Source of the DNA: JBBEAM01 sp040882845
GTDB taxonomy: Bacteria > Pseudomonadota > Alphaproteobacteria > Kiloniellales > DSM-21159
NCBI GenBank assembly: GCA_040882845.1
Contig: JBBEAM010000009.1
Location: 248,001-312,000, forward strand
DNA: 64,000 bases
Direction of reading: 5' to 3'
Below are positions 1-7,689 of this stretch, piece after piece (the stretch's first letter is position 1; every line of letters starts with the position of its first letter). Under the pieces are notes generated by a model. The model was given only the letters and a program-made list of their open reading frames with translations. It did no database searches and had not been told where the DNA came from. The position numbers and the translations under genes are program-made.

Positions 1-69
1 GCAGTTGAGATAGGCGATATCCTGGGGGACGTCGAAGAGATGGCGCTGGCTGGGGATGATTTCGGGCAA
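1..69 (-). CDS. Class V aminotransferase-like protein, 5'-end fragment
   Basis: Only the first 23 codons lie in the window; the gene runs off the left edge. The minus-strand frame from a TTG at 69 encodes the segments PSQRHLFDVP and IAYLNC. These resemble the N-terminus of PLP-dependent class V aminotransferase/cysteine desulfurase-like proteins, where a similar phrase precedes the first helix. No ATG lies upstream in frame, so TTG (or a CTG further up) is the probable start, and the ribosome binding site is weak. Nothing of the catalytic domain is visible, so the family call rests on this short stretch alone. Confidence 0.45.
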   Translation of the reverse strand, partial: MPEIIPSQRHLFDVPQDIAYLNC

Positions 70-167
70 GGCGGAACTCTTGGCTGGGGAGGAAAGCCGA
101 AGCCTAACGCTCCGCTGCTCTGGCGTCAGCCCCCGGCGCCGAAGCTGCAGCCGATGTCACGGCTTGC

Positions 168-416
168 TTAGCGGCGCACCAGGTTGATCAGGAAAACCAG
201 CAGTCCGGCGCCGATGGTGGCGGCGACGATCTGCCCGAGAATGCCGCCGATCGGAACGCTGAGGAACTGGAAGAGGTAGCCGCCGATCACCGCGCCGACC
301 ACGCCGACGACGATGTTGCCGAGCACGCCGAAACCGCGGCCGCGCATCAGCTGCCCGGCGATCCAGCCGGCGATCAGCCCGACGATCAAGAGGACTGCGA
401 GGGATTCCAAGGCCAT
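168..416 (-). CDS. GlsB/YeaQ/YmgE family small membrane protein
   Basis: This 82-residue, Gly/Ile/Val-rich protein is almost entirely hydrophobic, with about three membrane segments. It carries the family's GWIAGQLMRGRGFG turn near residue 17 and a GNIVVGVVGAVIGG repeat after it. Members are transglycosylase-associated or general-stress inner-membrane proteins of unknown mechanism. I chose the ATG at 416 because GGAG lies six bases upstream and the length then equals the family norm of about 82. An in-frame TTG at 431 would add five residues. It stands alone, divergent from the isomerase gene at 553. Family membership is clear; the role is not known. Confidence 0.85.
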   Translation of the reverse strand: MALESLAVLLIVGLIAGWIAGQLMRGRGFGVLGNIVVGVVGAVIGGYLFQFLSVPIGGILGQIVAATIGAGLLVFLINLVRR

Positions 417-552
417 CTGCGACTCCGTCAAAATCAGGGCTTAGACTGTGCGGAACGCCGGGCAGCGGCAAGCGACCTTTTCCCTTGACCGGGCAGGCGC
501 TCTCTGTCCAAAGCCAATGGACTCTTGAGACGCAAAGGATGGGAGCCGCAGC

Positions 553-1152
553 ATGGCCAAGGTTGTCGATTACTACTTCTCGCTGATCAGCCCGTTTACC
601 TACCTGGGCAGCAGGCGCTTCGAGGAAATCCTGCAGCGCCACCGCGCCGAGGTTAGGGTCAAGCCGGTCAGCCTCGCGGCGATCTTCCCCAAGACCGGCG
701 GCGTGCCACCGGCCAAGCGCGCGCCGGAGCGCCAGGCCTACCGCTTCGTCGAGCTGGAGCGCTGGTCGAAGTACCTGGAGATGCCGCTGACCCTGAAGCC
801 GGCCTACTTCCCGGCGCCGGACATCGAGGCCGCCCGTGCGGTGATCGCGGCCGACCAGACCGGCGGCGACCCGCTGAAGCTTTCCCATGCCATCCTGAAG
901 GCCGTCTGGGCCGAGGAGCGCAACATTGCCGACTTCGGCACCCTGCAGGAGATCGCGGAGGAAAGCGGGCATCACGCCACGGCGCTGATGGCCGCGGCCG
1001 GCGAGCCGACCACCAAGACGACTTATGAGAAGTATACCGAGGAAGCGCTCGAAGCTGGCGTTTTCGGCGCGCCCACCTACGTATATGCGGGCGAGCTGTT
1101 CTGGGGTCAGGACCGTCTGGACTTCCTCGACCGGGCGCTCGCCGAAGGCTAA
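553..1152 (+). CDS. DsbA-family 2-hydroxychromene-2-carboxylate isomerase-like protein
   Basis: The 199-residue protein has the kappa-GST/HCCA-isomerase fold: a beta strand, then S13-P14 in FSLISPFTYLG (the glutathione-contacting serine), a helical insertion, and the cis-proline loop GVFGAPT near residue 173. Characterised members use glutathione to isomerise 2-hydroxychromene-2-carboxylate in naphthalene breakdown. Most genomic homologues, however, have unknown substrates and act as cytoplasmic glutathione-dependent isomerases or oxidoreductases. No naphthalene genes are nearby, so the specific reaction should not be assumed. The next gene, a nitrilase-superfamily amidase, starts 59 bases downstream on the same strand and may be co-transcribed. 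Confidence 0.82.
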   Translation: MAKVVDYYFSLISPFTYLGSRRFEEILQRHRAEVRVKPVSLAAIFPKTGGVPPAKRAPERQAYRFVELERWSKYLEMPLTLKPAYFPAPDIEAARAVIAADQTGGDPLKLSHAILKAVWAEERNIADFGTLQEIAEESGHHATALMAAAGEPTTKTTYEKYTEEALEAGVFGAPTYVYAGELFWGQDRLDFLDRALAEG

Positions 1153-1211
1153 AATCGAGCCCCGACTCGCGGCGACCCAGCAGGGCCGCGCGACAAACCG
1201 CTAGGAACCCT

Positions 1212-2123
1212 ATGACCACCTTCTCCATCGCCGCCGTCCAGCTCGTCCTGGAACCGAAAAACAACGTCGAAGCCATCTGCCGGATGGTCGCCCGGGTGAA
1301 GGCGCGTTTTCCCTGGGTCGACATGATTCTGTTCGGCGAGCTGGCGCCGCATGGCTATTCCACGCTCAACGCAGAGGAACTGCCGAGCCCGACCGAGGCG
1401 CGCTTCCAGGAAACCGCGGCGAAGCATGGCGTCTGGCTGCTACCCGGCTCGCTGTTCATCCGCGAGAACGGCCAGATCTTCAATTCGGCGCCGGTGATCG
1501 ACCGCTCCGGTGAGATCGTCGGGCGCTACCGCAAGATGTTTCCCTTCTACCCCTATGAAGCCGGGGTCGCGCCGGGCCAGGAGTTCCTGGTCTTCGACGT
1601 GCCCGAGGTGGGGCGTCTGGGGGTGTCGATCTGCTACGACATGTGGTTCCCGGAGACCAGCCGGACTCTGGCCTGGATGGGCGCCGAGGTCATCCTCCAC
1701 CCGACCCTGACCAACTCCATCGACCGCGACGTCGAACGCACCATGGTCCGCGCCACGGCGGTGCAGAACCAGTGCTACGTGGTCGACGTCAACAACGCCG
1801 GCGGCGCCATGGGCGTCGGCCGCTCCGGACTCGTCGGCCCCGAGGGCGACGTGATCTACGAGGCCGGATCCGGCGAGGAGGTCCTGGCCTACGAGCTCGA
1901 CCTGGCGCGGGTGCGCCGGGTGCGCGAGCGCGGCATCTTCGGCCTCGGCCAGGTGCTGAAATCCTTCCGCGATAGCCCGGTCAGCTTTCCGCCCTACACC
2001 CAAGGCCACGCCTCCCCGAGCCTGCAGGCGCTCGGACCGTTGCAGCTGCAGCAGTCTGCCTCGGCGGATGTGCCGGGCGAGACCGAAGCGCCGCCGCAGA
2101 TCGCCGCCGTTTCCGCCGAGTAG
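1212..2123 (+). CDS. Carbon-nitrogen hydrolase (nitrilase superfamily)
   Basis: This 303-residue cytoplasmic hydrolase shows the complete Glu-Lys-Cys triad of the nitrilase superfamily: E43 in FGELAPHG, K108 in RYRKMFPF and C141 in SICYDMWFPE. The sequence following the cysteine is typical of aliphatic amidase or N-carbamoylase-like branches rather than true nitrilases, but the substrate cannot be read from sequence. The C-terminal ~40 residues are low-complexity and lie beyond the catalytic domain. The gene follows the isomerase by 59 bases and ends three bases from the convergent DUF1028 gene. A role in amide or carbamoyl nitrogen release would suit the adjacent amino-compound genes; this is inference. 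Confidence 0.85.
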   Translation: MTTFSIAAVQLVLEPKNNVEAICRMVARVKARFPWVDMILFGELAPHGYSTLNAEELPSPTEARFQETAAKHGVWLLPGSLFIRENGQIFNSAPVIDRSGEIVGRYRKMFPFYPYEAGVAPGQEFLVFDVPEVGRLGVSICYDMWFPETSRTLAWMGAEVILHPTLTNSIDRDVERTMVRATAVQNQCYVVDVNNAGGAMGVGRSGLVGPEGDVIYEAGSGEEVLAYELDLARVRRVRERGIFGLGQVLKSFRDSPVSFPPYTQGHASPSLQALGPLQLQQSASADVPGETEAPPQIAAVSAE

Positions 2124-2126
2124 CGC

Positions 2127-2804
2127 TCAGGCGTCGCCCGGTACGCCGTAGGCCGGCGCGGTCGAGGGGTCGAGGGCGCGGGTGACGTAGTCCCTGAGCT
2201 GTGGCCGCCAGAGCTCCCAGAGCGCAGCCAACTCGGCAATGGGGTCGCCCGCGCTCCAGTCGATCCGCAGGTCGGCGACCGGCCAGGCCACTCCCTCGAC
2301 AAGCACCAGCCCGGCCGAGCGCACCGGCCCTTCCTCGCCGCCGGCCTCAAGCGCCGCGGTCATTGCAGCGAGCAGGTGGTCGGCGAGACTTTCGCCGGAA
2401 TCGGCCTCGAAGCCCGCGGCCATCGCTTGGGGGACGCCTTCCTGCGCGAGCAGGTTACCTAGGGCGAGGCAGCGCTCTCCCTGCGCAACCGCATGAATCC
2501 CGAGAGTCTTTCCGCCGCTGTGCCAGGCCTTGCCGCCCTTGGCGTCGATCATGCCGATTTGGCGGTAGGCGGCAGTGGGATAGCCATCCAGCAACTCCAG
2601 CAAGGCATCTTCAGCGCTCACGTCAGCCGCCATCAAATCGAGACCCTTCGGTCCCAGCCTCGGGTCGGTGATGTTCTGGCTGGCGACCACGCCGGCCCCG
2701 GCGCGAGCATGGGCGCAGCGCGCGGCGACGCAGGGCGAGGAGGAGGACACCGCCATGCCGAGCATCCCGGTCTTGGGGCAGCGGCCGAGGATCGAGAAGG
2801 TCAC
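2127..2804 (-). CDS. DUF1028 domain-containing protein
   Basis: This 225-residue protein begins with the DUF1028 signature: VTFSILGRCPKTGMLGMAVS, then ARAGAGVVASQN and a GLDLM segment. DUF1028 has an Ntn-hydrolase-like fold but no established reaction. I chose GTG at 2804 because it overlaps the RidA stop as GTGA and is preceded by GGAGCAGGAA. A longer in-frame extension to 2915 runs through the RidA gene and is out of family. The gene is third in an HpaB-like / RidA-like / DUF1028 operon, and a hydrolytic or deamidating role in that pathway is plausible. C-terminal residues 195-225 form a short helix-rich tail. Confidence 0.82.
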   Translation of the reverse strand: MTFSILGRCPKTGMLGMAVSSSSPCVAARCAHARAGAGVVASQNITDPRLGPKGLDLMAADVSAEDALLELLDGYPTAAYRQIGMIDAKGGKAWHSGGKTLGIHAVAQGERCLALGNLLAQEGVPQAMAAGFEADSGESLADHLLAAMTAALEAGGEEGPVRSAGLVLVEGVAWPVADLRIDWSAGDPIAELAALWELWRPQLRDYVTRALDPSTAPAYGVPGDA

Positions 2805-3220
2805 GCTTCCTGCTCCGGAATCACGGCGGTGACCTCGATCTCCATCAGCCACTCCGGCTTGGCGAGGCCGGAGACGATCAGGCCGGTGGAGACCGGAAAC
2901 ACGCCCCTTAGCCACTTGCCGATCTCCCGGTAGACCGGCTCTCGGTACTCCCGAGCGGTGATGTAGACGACGATCCTGACCACGTGCTCAAGGCGGCTGC
3001 CGGCTTCCTCCAGCAGCTGTTTGACGTTCTTCATCGCCTGCTCGGCTTGCGCGCGCGGATCGCCCTCGCCGACCACCTTGCCGTCGAAGTCCGAACCGAC
3101 CTGGCCGCGCAGATAGACCGTGTTGCCGGCGCGTACCGCCTGGCAAAGGTCGTTGTCCAGGGCCTGCTCCGGATAGGTGTCTTTGGTGTTGAACATGCGG
3201 ATTCGGGTATGGGTCGGCAT
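2801..3220 (-). CDS. RidA family protein lacking the usual catalytic arginine
   Basis: The 139-residue protein has the YjgF/YER057c/UK114 (Rid) fold, with GNTVYLRGQVG in the first sheet, the central helix AMKNVKQLLEEAG and a MEIEVTAVIP end strand. True RidA enzymes hydrolyse 2-aminoacrylate-type enamines using an arginine just before the last strand. Here the matching segment reads PVSTGLIVSGLA, with no arginine, so enamine deaminase activity is doubtful. It sits between the HpaB-like flavoprotein (2-base gap) and the DUF1028 gene (GTGA overlap), which argues for a pathway-specific role. The start ATG at 3220 follows GGGAGCAAG, which lies inside the end of the upstream gene. Confidence 0.85.
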   Translation of the reverse strand: MPTHTRIRMFNTKDTYPEQALDNDLCQAVRAGNTVYLRGQVGSDFDGKVVGEGDPRAQAEQAMKNVKQLLEEAGSRLEHVVRIVVYITAREYREPVYREIGKWLRGVFPVSTGLIVSGLAKPEWLMEIEVTAVIPEQEA

Positions 3221-3222
3221 GG

Positions 3223-4692
3223 CTACTTGCTCCCTTCCCGCTTCGGCAGCACCCGCTCGGACAGCCCGGCCGCCTTCTGCACGAACTCCAGCGGGCCGGA
3301 GAAGTCGAAGTTGTTATAGACCGCGTTCAAGTGCGCGAAGGGCGGCGACTGGGCGAAGAGCTGGAAGGTCAGGCGGTGACCGGCGTAGTCGCTGTTCAGC
3401 AGGTCGCGGGCGAAGGCCAGCAGCTTGCGCCGGTCCTCGGCCAGCCAGTCCTCGTTGACGCTGTAGTACTTCTCCAGCCAGGCGGCGCTGCCCTCGGCCT
3501 CGAAGGCCGCGGAGTCCGGGGTGATGCAGATCTGCCCGCCGCAGAGCTCGCGCGCCAGATGCATGGCCTCGGGCAGCTTGCTGCAAGCGTGAACCCGGCC
3601 GGTATAGAGCAGCGACTGGTTGGGCATCAGCAGACCCGCCGGACTGCGCTGCCCGGCCGCGACGGCCGCGGTCAGGTGGGCGTTGATGGTCTCCCGGTAG
3701 CAGGCCAGTGTCGCCAGCTTCTCACGCACCGCCGGCTGCTTATCGAGGCCGGTCTGGCGGACGTTGAACAGCGCCGCGCCGATCATCATGTCGGCGGTGG
3801 TCAGGATGCGCTGGACGAAGGCGAAGGCGGAGTAGCGGTGCAGGGTGCCGCGGATGAAGGTCGCTGCCTTGGTATGGCGGTAGAACAGCACATTCTCCCA
3901 GGGGATCTCCACGTCGTCGAAGATCACCAGGGCATCCACCTCGTCGAAGCGGTTGGCCAGGGGGTAGTCCCTTTCCGGCGCCCGCCCGGCGAAACCGCTG
4001 CGGCAGATATGCCTGACGCCCAACTGGCCCATCTCGCAGATGAAGCCCAGCGCGTAGTCGGAGAGCTCCTGGTCGCCCCAGTTGGCGATCGTCGGCTTGA
4101 CGAAGGCCTGATTGGCATAGGCCGCCGCGGTCTCGTACTTGGCGCCGCGCACGACGATCCCGGCGTCGGTTTCCTTGACCACGTGCAGCAGCATGTCCGG
4201 ATCCTGATCCTGCGGCCGTTTCGAGCGGTCGCCCTTGGGATCGGTGTTGGCCGAGACGTGGAAGGGATCGGCGTGCAGCGCCTTGAAGATATGATTCTCG
4301 ATGTTGCGGGCGAACTGCGGATCGACCTCGTTGAGCACGTCCTGGCCGTCGTAGAGCGACCACATCTCGCCGATGGTCTCGTCGCCGACCCGGATCACCA
4401 CGCCACCGATGTCTTTCATCACGCAGTCCACGGCGCGGCGCTTGTCGTGCCAGTCCTGTTCCTCGCGCGGCAGCTTAAGTCCGATGGCGTTGGCCTCCTT
4501 GGTCTCGGGGTCGGTGTAGGCCATCGTCTCGCGGGTTTCGGGGTCGTGCGCCATATCGTAGATCCGGGCGCGCACATCGACGATCGGCTTGAAGGCCGGG
4601 TGCGCGGTCACGTCCTTGACCTGCTCGCCGTTGATCCAGATCTCGCGGTCGTCGCGGATCGACTCCCGGTACTGCTCGCCCGTGCGGATCAT
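3223..4692 (-). CDS. 4-hydroxyphenylacetate 3-hydroxylase (HpaB) family flavoprotein
   Basis: The 489-residue protein aligns in architecture with HpaB-type enzymes: N-terminal MIRTGEQYRESI, a middle beta domain with FDDVEIPWENVLFYRH, and a long C-terminal helical domain with REGSK-type tail. HpaB enzymes are two-component, FAD-dependent aromatic monooxygenases needing a separate reductase. The fold is also used by other flavoenzymes such as 4-hydroxybutyryl-CoA dehydratase. No HpaC-like reductase is in the window. The ATG at 4692 is preceded by a very strong GAGGAGGGGAGGG ribosome binding site. The gene leads the operon with RidA-like and DUF1028 genes and is divergent from the ligase operon at 4862. 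The substrate is unknown. Confidence 0.82.
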   Translation of the reverse strand: MIRTGEQYRESIRDDREIWINGEQVKDVTAHPAFKPIVDVRARIYDMAHDPETRETMAYTDPETKEANAIGLKLPREEQDWHDKRRAVDCVMKDIGGVVIRVGDETIGEMWSLYDGQDVLNEVDPQFARNIENHIFKALHADPFHVSANTDPKGDRSKRPQDQDPDMLLHVVKETDAGIVVRGAKYETAAAYANQAFVKPTIANWGDQELSDYALGFICEMGQLGVRHICRSGFAGRAPERDYPLANRFDEVDALVIFDDVEIPWENVLFYRHTKAATFIRGTLHRYSAFAFVQRILTTADMMIGAALFNVRQTGLDKQPAVREKLATLACYRETINAHLTAAVAAGQRSPAGLLMPNQSLLYTGRVHACSKLPEAMHLARELCGGQICITPDSAAFEAEGSAAWLEKYYSVNEDWLAEDRRKLLAFARDLLNSDYAGHRLTFQLFAQSPPFAHLNAVYNNFDFSGPLEFVQKAAGLSERVLPKREGSK

Positions 4693-4814
4693 CTTCGCCC
4701 TCCCCTCCTCTGCTGCGCCGAGGCGCAAGGGTTTCCGAGCCCGCCGCCGCTGTAAACAGCTATCTTCGCGCGCAGCTTCCGGAGCGCTGGCATTCCGCCC
4801 GCGCCAGTGCTCTT

Positions 4815-4828
4815 ATTCCGCCCGGAAT
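4815..4828. promoter_or_regulatory. Perfect 14-bp palindrome, candidate operator between divergent catabolic operons
   Basis: ATTCCGCCCGGAAT is a perfect inverted repeat (ATTCCG, two-base centre, CGGAAT). Its left part, ATTCCGCCCG, recurs as a direct copy at 4792-4801, 23 bp upstream, about two helical turns. Both lie in the 169-bp space between the HpaB-like and glutamine-synthetase-like genes, 34-70 bp before the latter. This arrangement suits a dimeric repressor or activator controlling both arms. No regulator gene is adjacent, so its identity is unknown. Confidence 0.45.
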
Positions 4829-4861
4829 CGCTACGAAACCTAGACCTTCGGGGGGAGCGGA

Positions 4862-6229
4862 ATGGAAGCCAGCCAGGTCAAGACGGCGGCTGACGCCAAG
4901 AAGATCGTCAGGGAGCGCGGGCTCGACTACGTCAAGGTCGGCGTCTTCGATATCGACGGCGTGCTGCGCGGCAAGTACATGGGCCGCGACAAGTTCTTCG
5001 GCGCGCTCGACAAGGGCTTCGGCTTCTGCGACGTGGTCATGGGCTGGGATTCCAACGACCAGCTCTACGACTTTTCCAGCTTGACCGGCTGGAACACCGG
5101 CTTCCCCGACGCCCAGGTGGAAATCCTGCCGGGTACCTGCCGCGAAATCCCATTCGAGGACGGCATGCTGCTGTTCCTGGCGCAGTTCTCCGGGCCGGCC
5201 GAGCCCTATTGCCCGCGCGGCCTGCTGCGCCGGGTGATCGACCGCGCCGCCAAGCTGGGCTTCACGGCCAGCGCCGCCTGCGAGTTCGAGTTCTTCGTCT
5301 TCGACGAAACCCCGCATTCGATCCGCGAAAAGAACTACCGCAACCTGCAGAACATCACCCCGGGGCACTTCGGCTACTCCCTGCTGCGCAGCTCGGTCCA
5401 CGCCGAGCTCTACGAGGAGATTCTCGAGACCTGCACGGCGATGGACATGCCAATCGAGGGCCTGCATACGGAAACCGGCGCGGGGGTCCTCGAGGCGGCG
5501 CTGCAGTACTGCGATGCGCTGGCCGCCGCCGACCGCGCCGCGCTGTTCAAGACCATCGTCAAGGTGATTTGCCAGCGCCAGGGCCGCATGGCGACCTTCA
5601 TGGCCAAGTGGTCCCACGACTGGCCGGGCCAGAGCGGCCATATCCACCTCTCCCTGACCGGCAAGAACGGCAAGGCCGCCTTCTACGACGCCAAGAAGAA
5701 GCACAACATCAGCGACACCATGCGCCACTTCATCGGCGGGCAGCAGGCGCTGATGCCCGAGCTGCTGGCGATGGTCGCGCCGACGGTCAACTCCTTCACC
5801 CGGCTGATCCCCGGCTTCTGGGCGCCGACCGCGGCGACCTGGGGGATCGAGAACCGGACCTGCGCTCTTCGCGCCATCCCCGGCGGCGAGAAATCCCAGC
5901 GGGTCGAGTACCGGATCTCCGCCGCCGACATCAATCCCTACATCGCCACGGCCGCGGCTCTGGGATCGGGGCTCTGGGGCATCGAGAACGAGATCGAGCC
6001 CGATGCGCCGATGACCGGCAACGCCTACGAGAAGAGCGTGCCGATCAAGCGCGCCCTGCCGGCGACGCTGTTCCAGGCGGCGGAGAAGCTGAAGCGCTCA
6101 AAACCGGCGCGCGACCTCTTCGGCGACGACTTCGTCGGCCACTACGCCCAGACCCGGCAGTGGGAGGAACGCGAGTTCCGCCGCGCCATCACCGACTGGG
6201 AGATGGACCGCTACTTCGAAATCATCTAA
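4862..6229 (+). CDS. Glutamine synthetase family ligase (gamma-glutamyl-amine synthetase-like)
   Basis: This 455-residue protein has the two-part glutamine synthetase fold. The metal and ATP residues are visible: E141/E143 in CEFEFF, H202 to E211 in HTETGAGVLEAAL, H260/H262 in GQSGHIHLS, and the arginine-rich ENRTCALRAI and RVEYRISAADINPYIA segments. The canonical GxGQ loop is replaced by GAGV, and there is no adenylylation-type Tyr segment. That points to a PuuA/IpuC-like ligase acting on an amine rather than a housekeeping GlnA. It is the first gene of a plus-strand operon with aldehyde, alcohol and amino-acid dehydrogenases. The start has a strong GGGGGGAGCGGA leader. The amine substrate is unknown. 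Confidence 0.82.
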   Translation: MEASQVKTAADAKKIVRERGLDYVKVGVFDIDGVLRGKYMGRDKFFGALDKGFGFCDVVMGWDSNDQLYDFSSLTGWNTGFPDAQVEILPGTCREIPFEDGMLLFLAQFSGPAEPYCPRGLLRRVIDRAAKLGFTASAACEFEFFVFDETPHSIREKNYRNLQNITPGHFGYSLLRSSVHAELYEEILETCTAMDMPIEGLHTETGAGVLEAALQYCDALAAADRAALFKTIVKVICQRQGRMATFMAKWSHDWPGQSGHIHLSLTGKNGKAAFYDAKKKHNISDTMRHFIGGQQALMPELLAMVAPTVNSFTRLIPGFWAPTAATWGIENRTCALRAIPGGEKSQRVEYRISAADINPYIATAAALGSGLWGIENEIEPDAPMTGNAYEKSVPIKRALPATLFQAAEKLKRSKPARDLFGDDFVGHYAQTRQWEEREFRRAITDWEMDRYFEII

Positions 6230-6260
6230 GGCGGGCGGAAACCGCTAAGGGAGAAGAAAC

Positions 6261-7652
6261 GTGACCGAAAGCTTGAAGTGCATCACGCCGGTCGACGGCA
6301 GCGTTTATGTCGAACGCCCGCTATCCGACAGCGGCCAGATCGGGGCCGCCCTGGAGAAGGCGCGTAGAGCGCAGCAAGCCTGGCGCCTGGTGCCAATCTC
6401 GGAAAAGCAGGAAATTCTGACCCAGGCAGTGGACGCCTTTCTCTCCCAACGCGACGCCATCGCCGAGGAGATTTCCTGGCAGATGGGCCGCCCGGTTTCC
6501 CAGGCGCCCGGCGAGCTCGGCGGCTTCGAGGAGCGGGCACGGCACATGATCGCCATCGCCCCGGAAGCCCTCTCCGACCTTGAGGTCGGCGAGAAGCAGG
6601 GTTTCTCGCGCTTCATCCGCCGCGAGGCCCTCGGCGTGGCCTTCGTCGTCGCCCCCTGGAACTTTCCCTATCTGACCTCGGTCAACGCGGTGATCCCGGC
6701 GCTGATGGCCGGTAACGCCGTGATCCTGAAGCATTCCGCCCAGACCCCGCTCTGCGCCGAGCGGTACAGCGAGGCCTTCGCCGCCGCCAAGCTGCCCGAA
6801 GGCGTGTTCCAGCACCTGCACATGAGCCATGACGCGGCCCTGAAGCTGGTCGGCAGCGAGGGCATCGACTACGTCGCCTTCACCGGCTCGGTTCCCGCCG
6901 GCCATGCCGTCCAGGAGGCCGCCAGCAAACGCTTCATCGGCGTCGGCCTGGAGCTCGGCGGCAAGGACCCGGCCTATATCCGCGCCGACGTCAATCTGCC
7001 GCACGCGGTGGAGAACGTGCTCGACGGCGCCTTTTTCAACTCCGGGCAGTCCTGCTGCGGTATCGAACGAATCTACGTCCATAGCGCGGTCTACGACGAC
7101 TTCGTCGCTGGAGCGGTGGAGCTGGCCAGCGCCTACCGCCTCGGCAATCCCCTCGACCCGGAAACCAACCTGGGCCCCATGGTGCGCGCCAGCGCCGCCG
7201 ACTTCGTGCGCGGCCAGATCGCCGAGGCCGTCGCCGCCGGCGCGACCGCGCATATCGATCCCGCGAAGTTTCCCGCCGATGCCGCAGGCACGCCCTACAT
7301 GGCGCCGCAGATCCTGACCGGCGTCGATCACTCCCACCGGGTGATGACCGAGGAATCCTTCGGCCCCGTCGTCGGCATCATGAAGGTGGAGTCCGATGCC
7401 GAAGCCATCGCGCTGATGAACGACAGCGACTTCGGTCTGACCGCCTCGGTCTGGACCCAGGACGCCGACGCCGCCCTGGAGATCGGCAACGCCGTGCAGA
7501 CCGGCACCTGGTTCATGAACCGAGCCGACTATCTCGACCCGGCGCTGGCCTGGACCGGAGTCAAGGATTCCGGGCGCGGCTGCACCCTCAGCTCGGTCGG
7601 CTACGAGCAGCTCACGCGGCCAAAATCCTTCCATTTGCGCACCGCCGTCTGA
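6261..7652 (+). CDS. Aldehyde dehydrogenase family protein
   Basis: The 463-residue NAD(P)-dependent enzyme contains the cofactor-binding APWNFPY loop, the TGSVPAG dinucleotide turn, general base E231 in LELGGKD and nucleophile C265 in GQSCCGIER. It would oxidise an aldehyde to its acid in the cytoplasm. Start is GTG at 6261 after GGGAGAAGAAAC, 31 bases from the ligase stop. Sitting between a glutamyl-amine-type ligase and an Fe-alcohol dehydrogenase, it may oxidise a gamma-glutamyl-aminoaldehyde (PuuC-like logic), or simply the product of the next enzyme. At 463 residues it is slightly shorter than classical 480-500 residue ALDHs but retains all catalytic parts. Confidence 0.9.
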   Translation: MTESLKCITPVDGSVYVERPLSDSGQIGAALEKARRAQQAWRLVPISEKQEILTQAVDAFLSQRDAIAEEISWQMGRPVSQAPGELGGFEERARHMIAIAPEALSDLEVGEKQGFSRFIRREALGVAFVVAPWNFPYLTSVNAVIPALMAGNAVILKHSAQTPLCAERYSEAFAAAKLPEGVFQHLHMSHDAALKLVGSEGIDYVAFTGSVPAGHAVQEAASKRFIGVGLELGGKDPAYIRADVNLPHAVENVLDGAFFNSGQSCCGIERIYVHSAVYDDFVAGAVELASAYRLGNPLDPETNLGPMVRASAADFVRGQIAEAVAAGATAHIDPAKFPADAAGTPYMAPQILTGVDHSHRVMTEESFGPVVGIMKVESDAEAIALMNDSDFGLTASVWTQDADAALEIGNAVQTGTWFMNRADYLDPALAWTGVKDSGRGCTLSSVGYEQLTRPKSFHLRTAV

Positions 7653-7689
7653 GGCGGTAAACGCGGGGCGAATTTCACTGGAGCATGAC

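Noticed and set aside
553..1152. Naphthalene-degradation assignment (nahD) for the isomerase
   Set aside because: No other ring-cleavage genes are present and the fold is widely used for other substrates.
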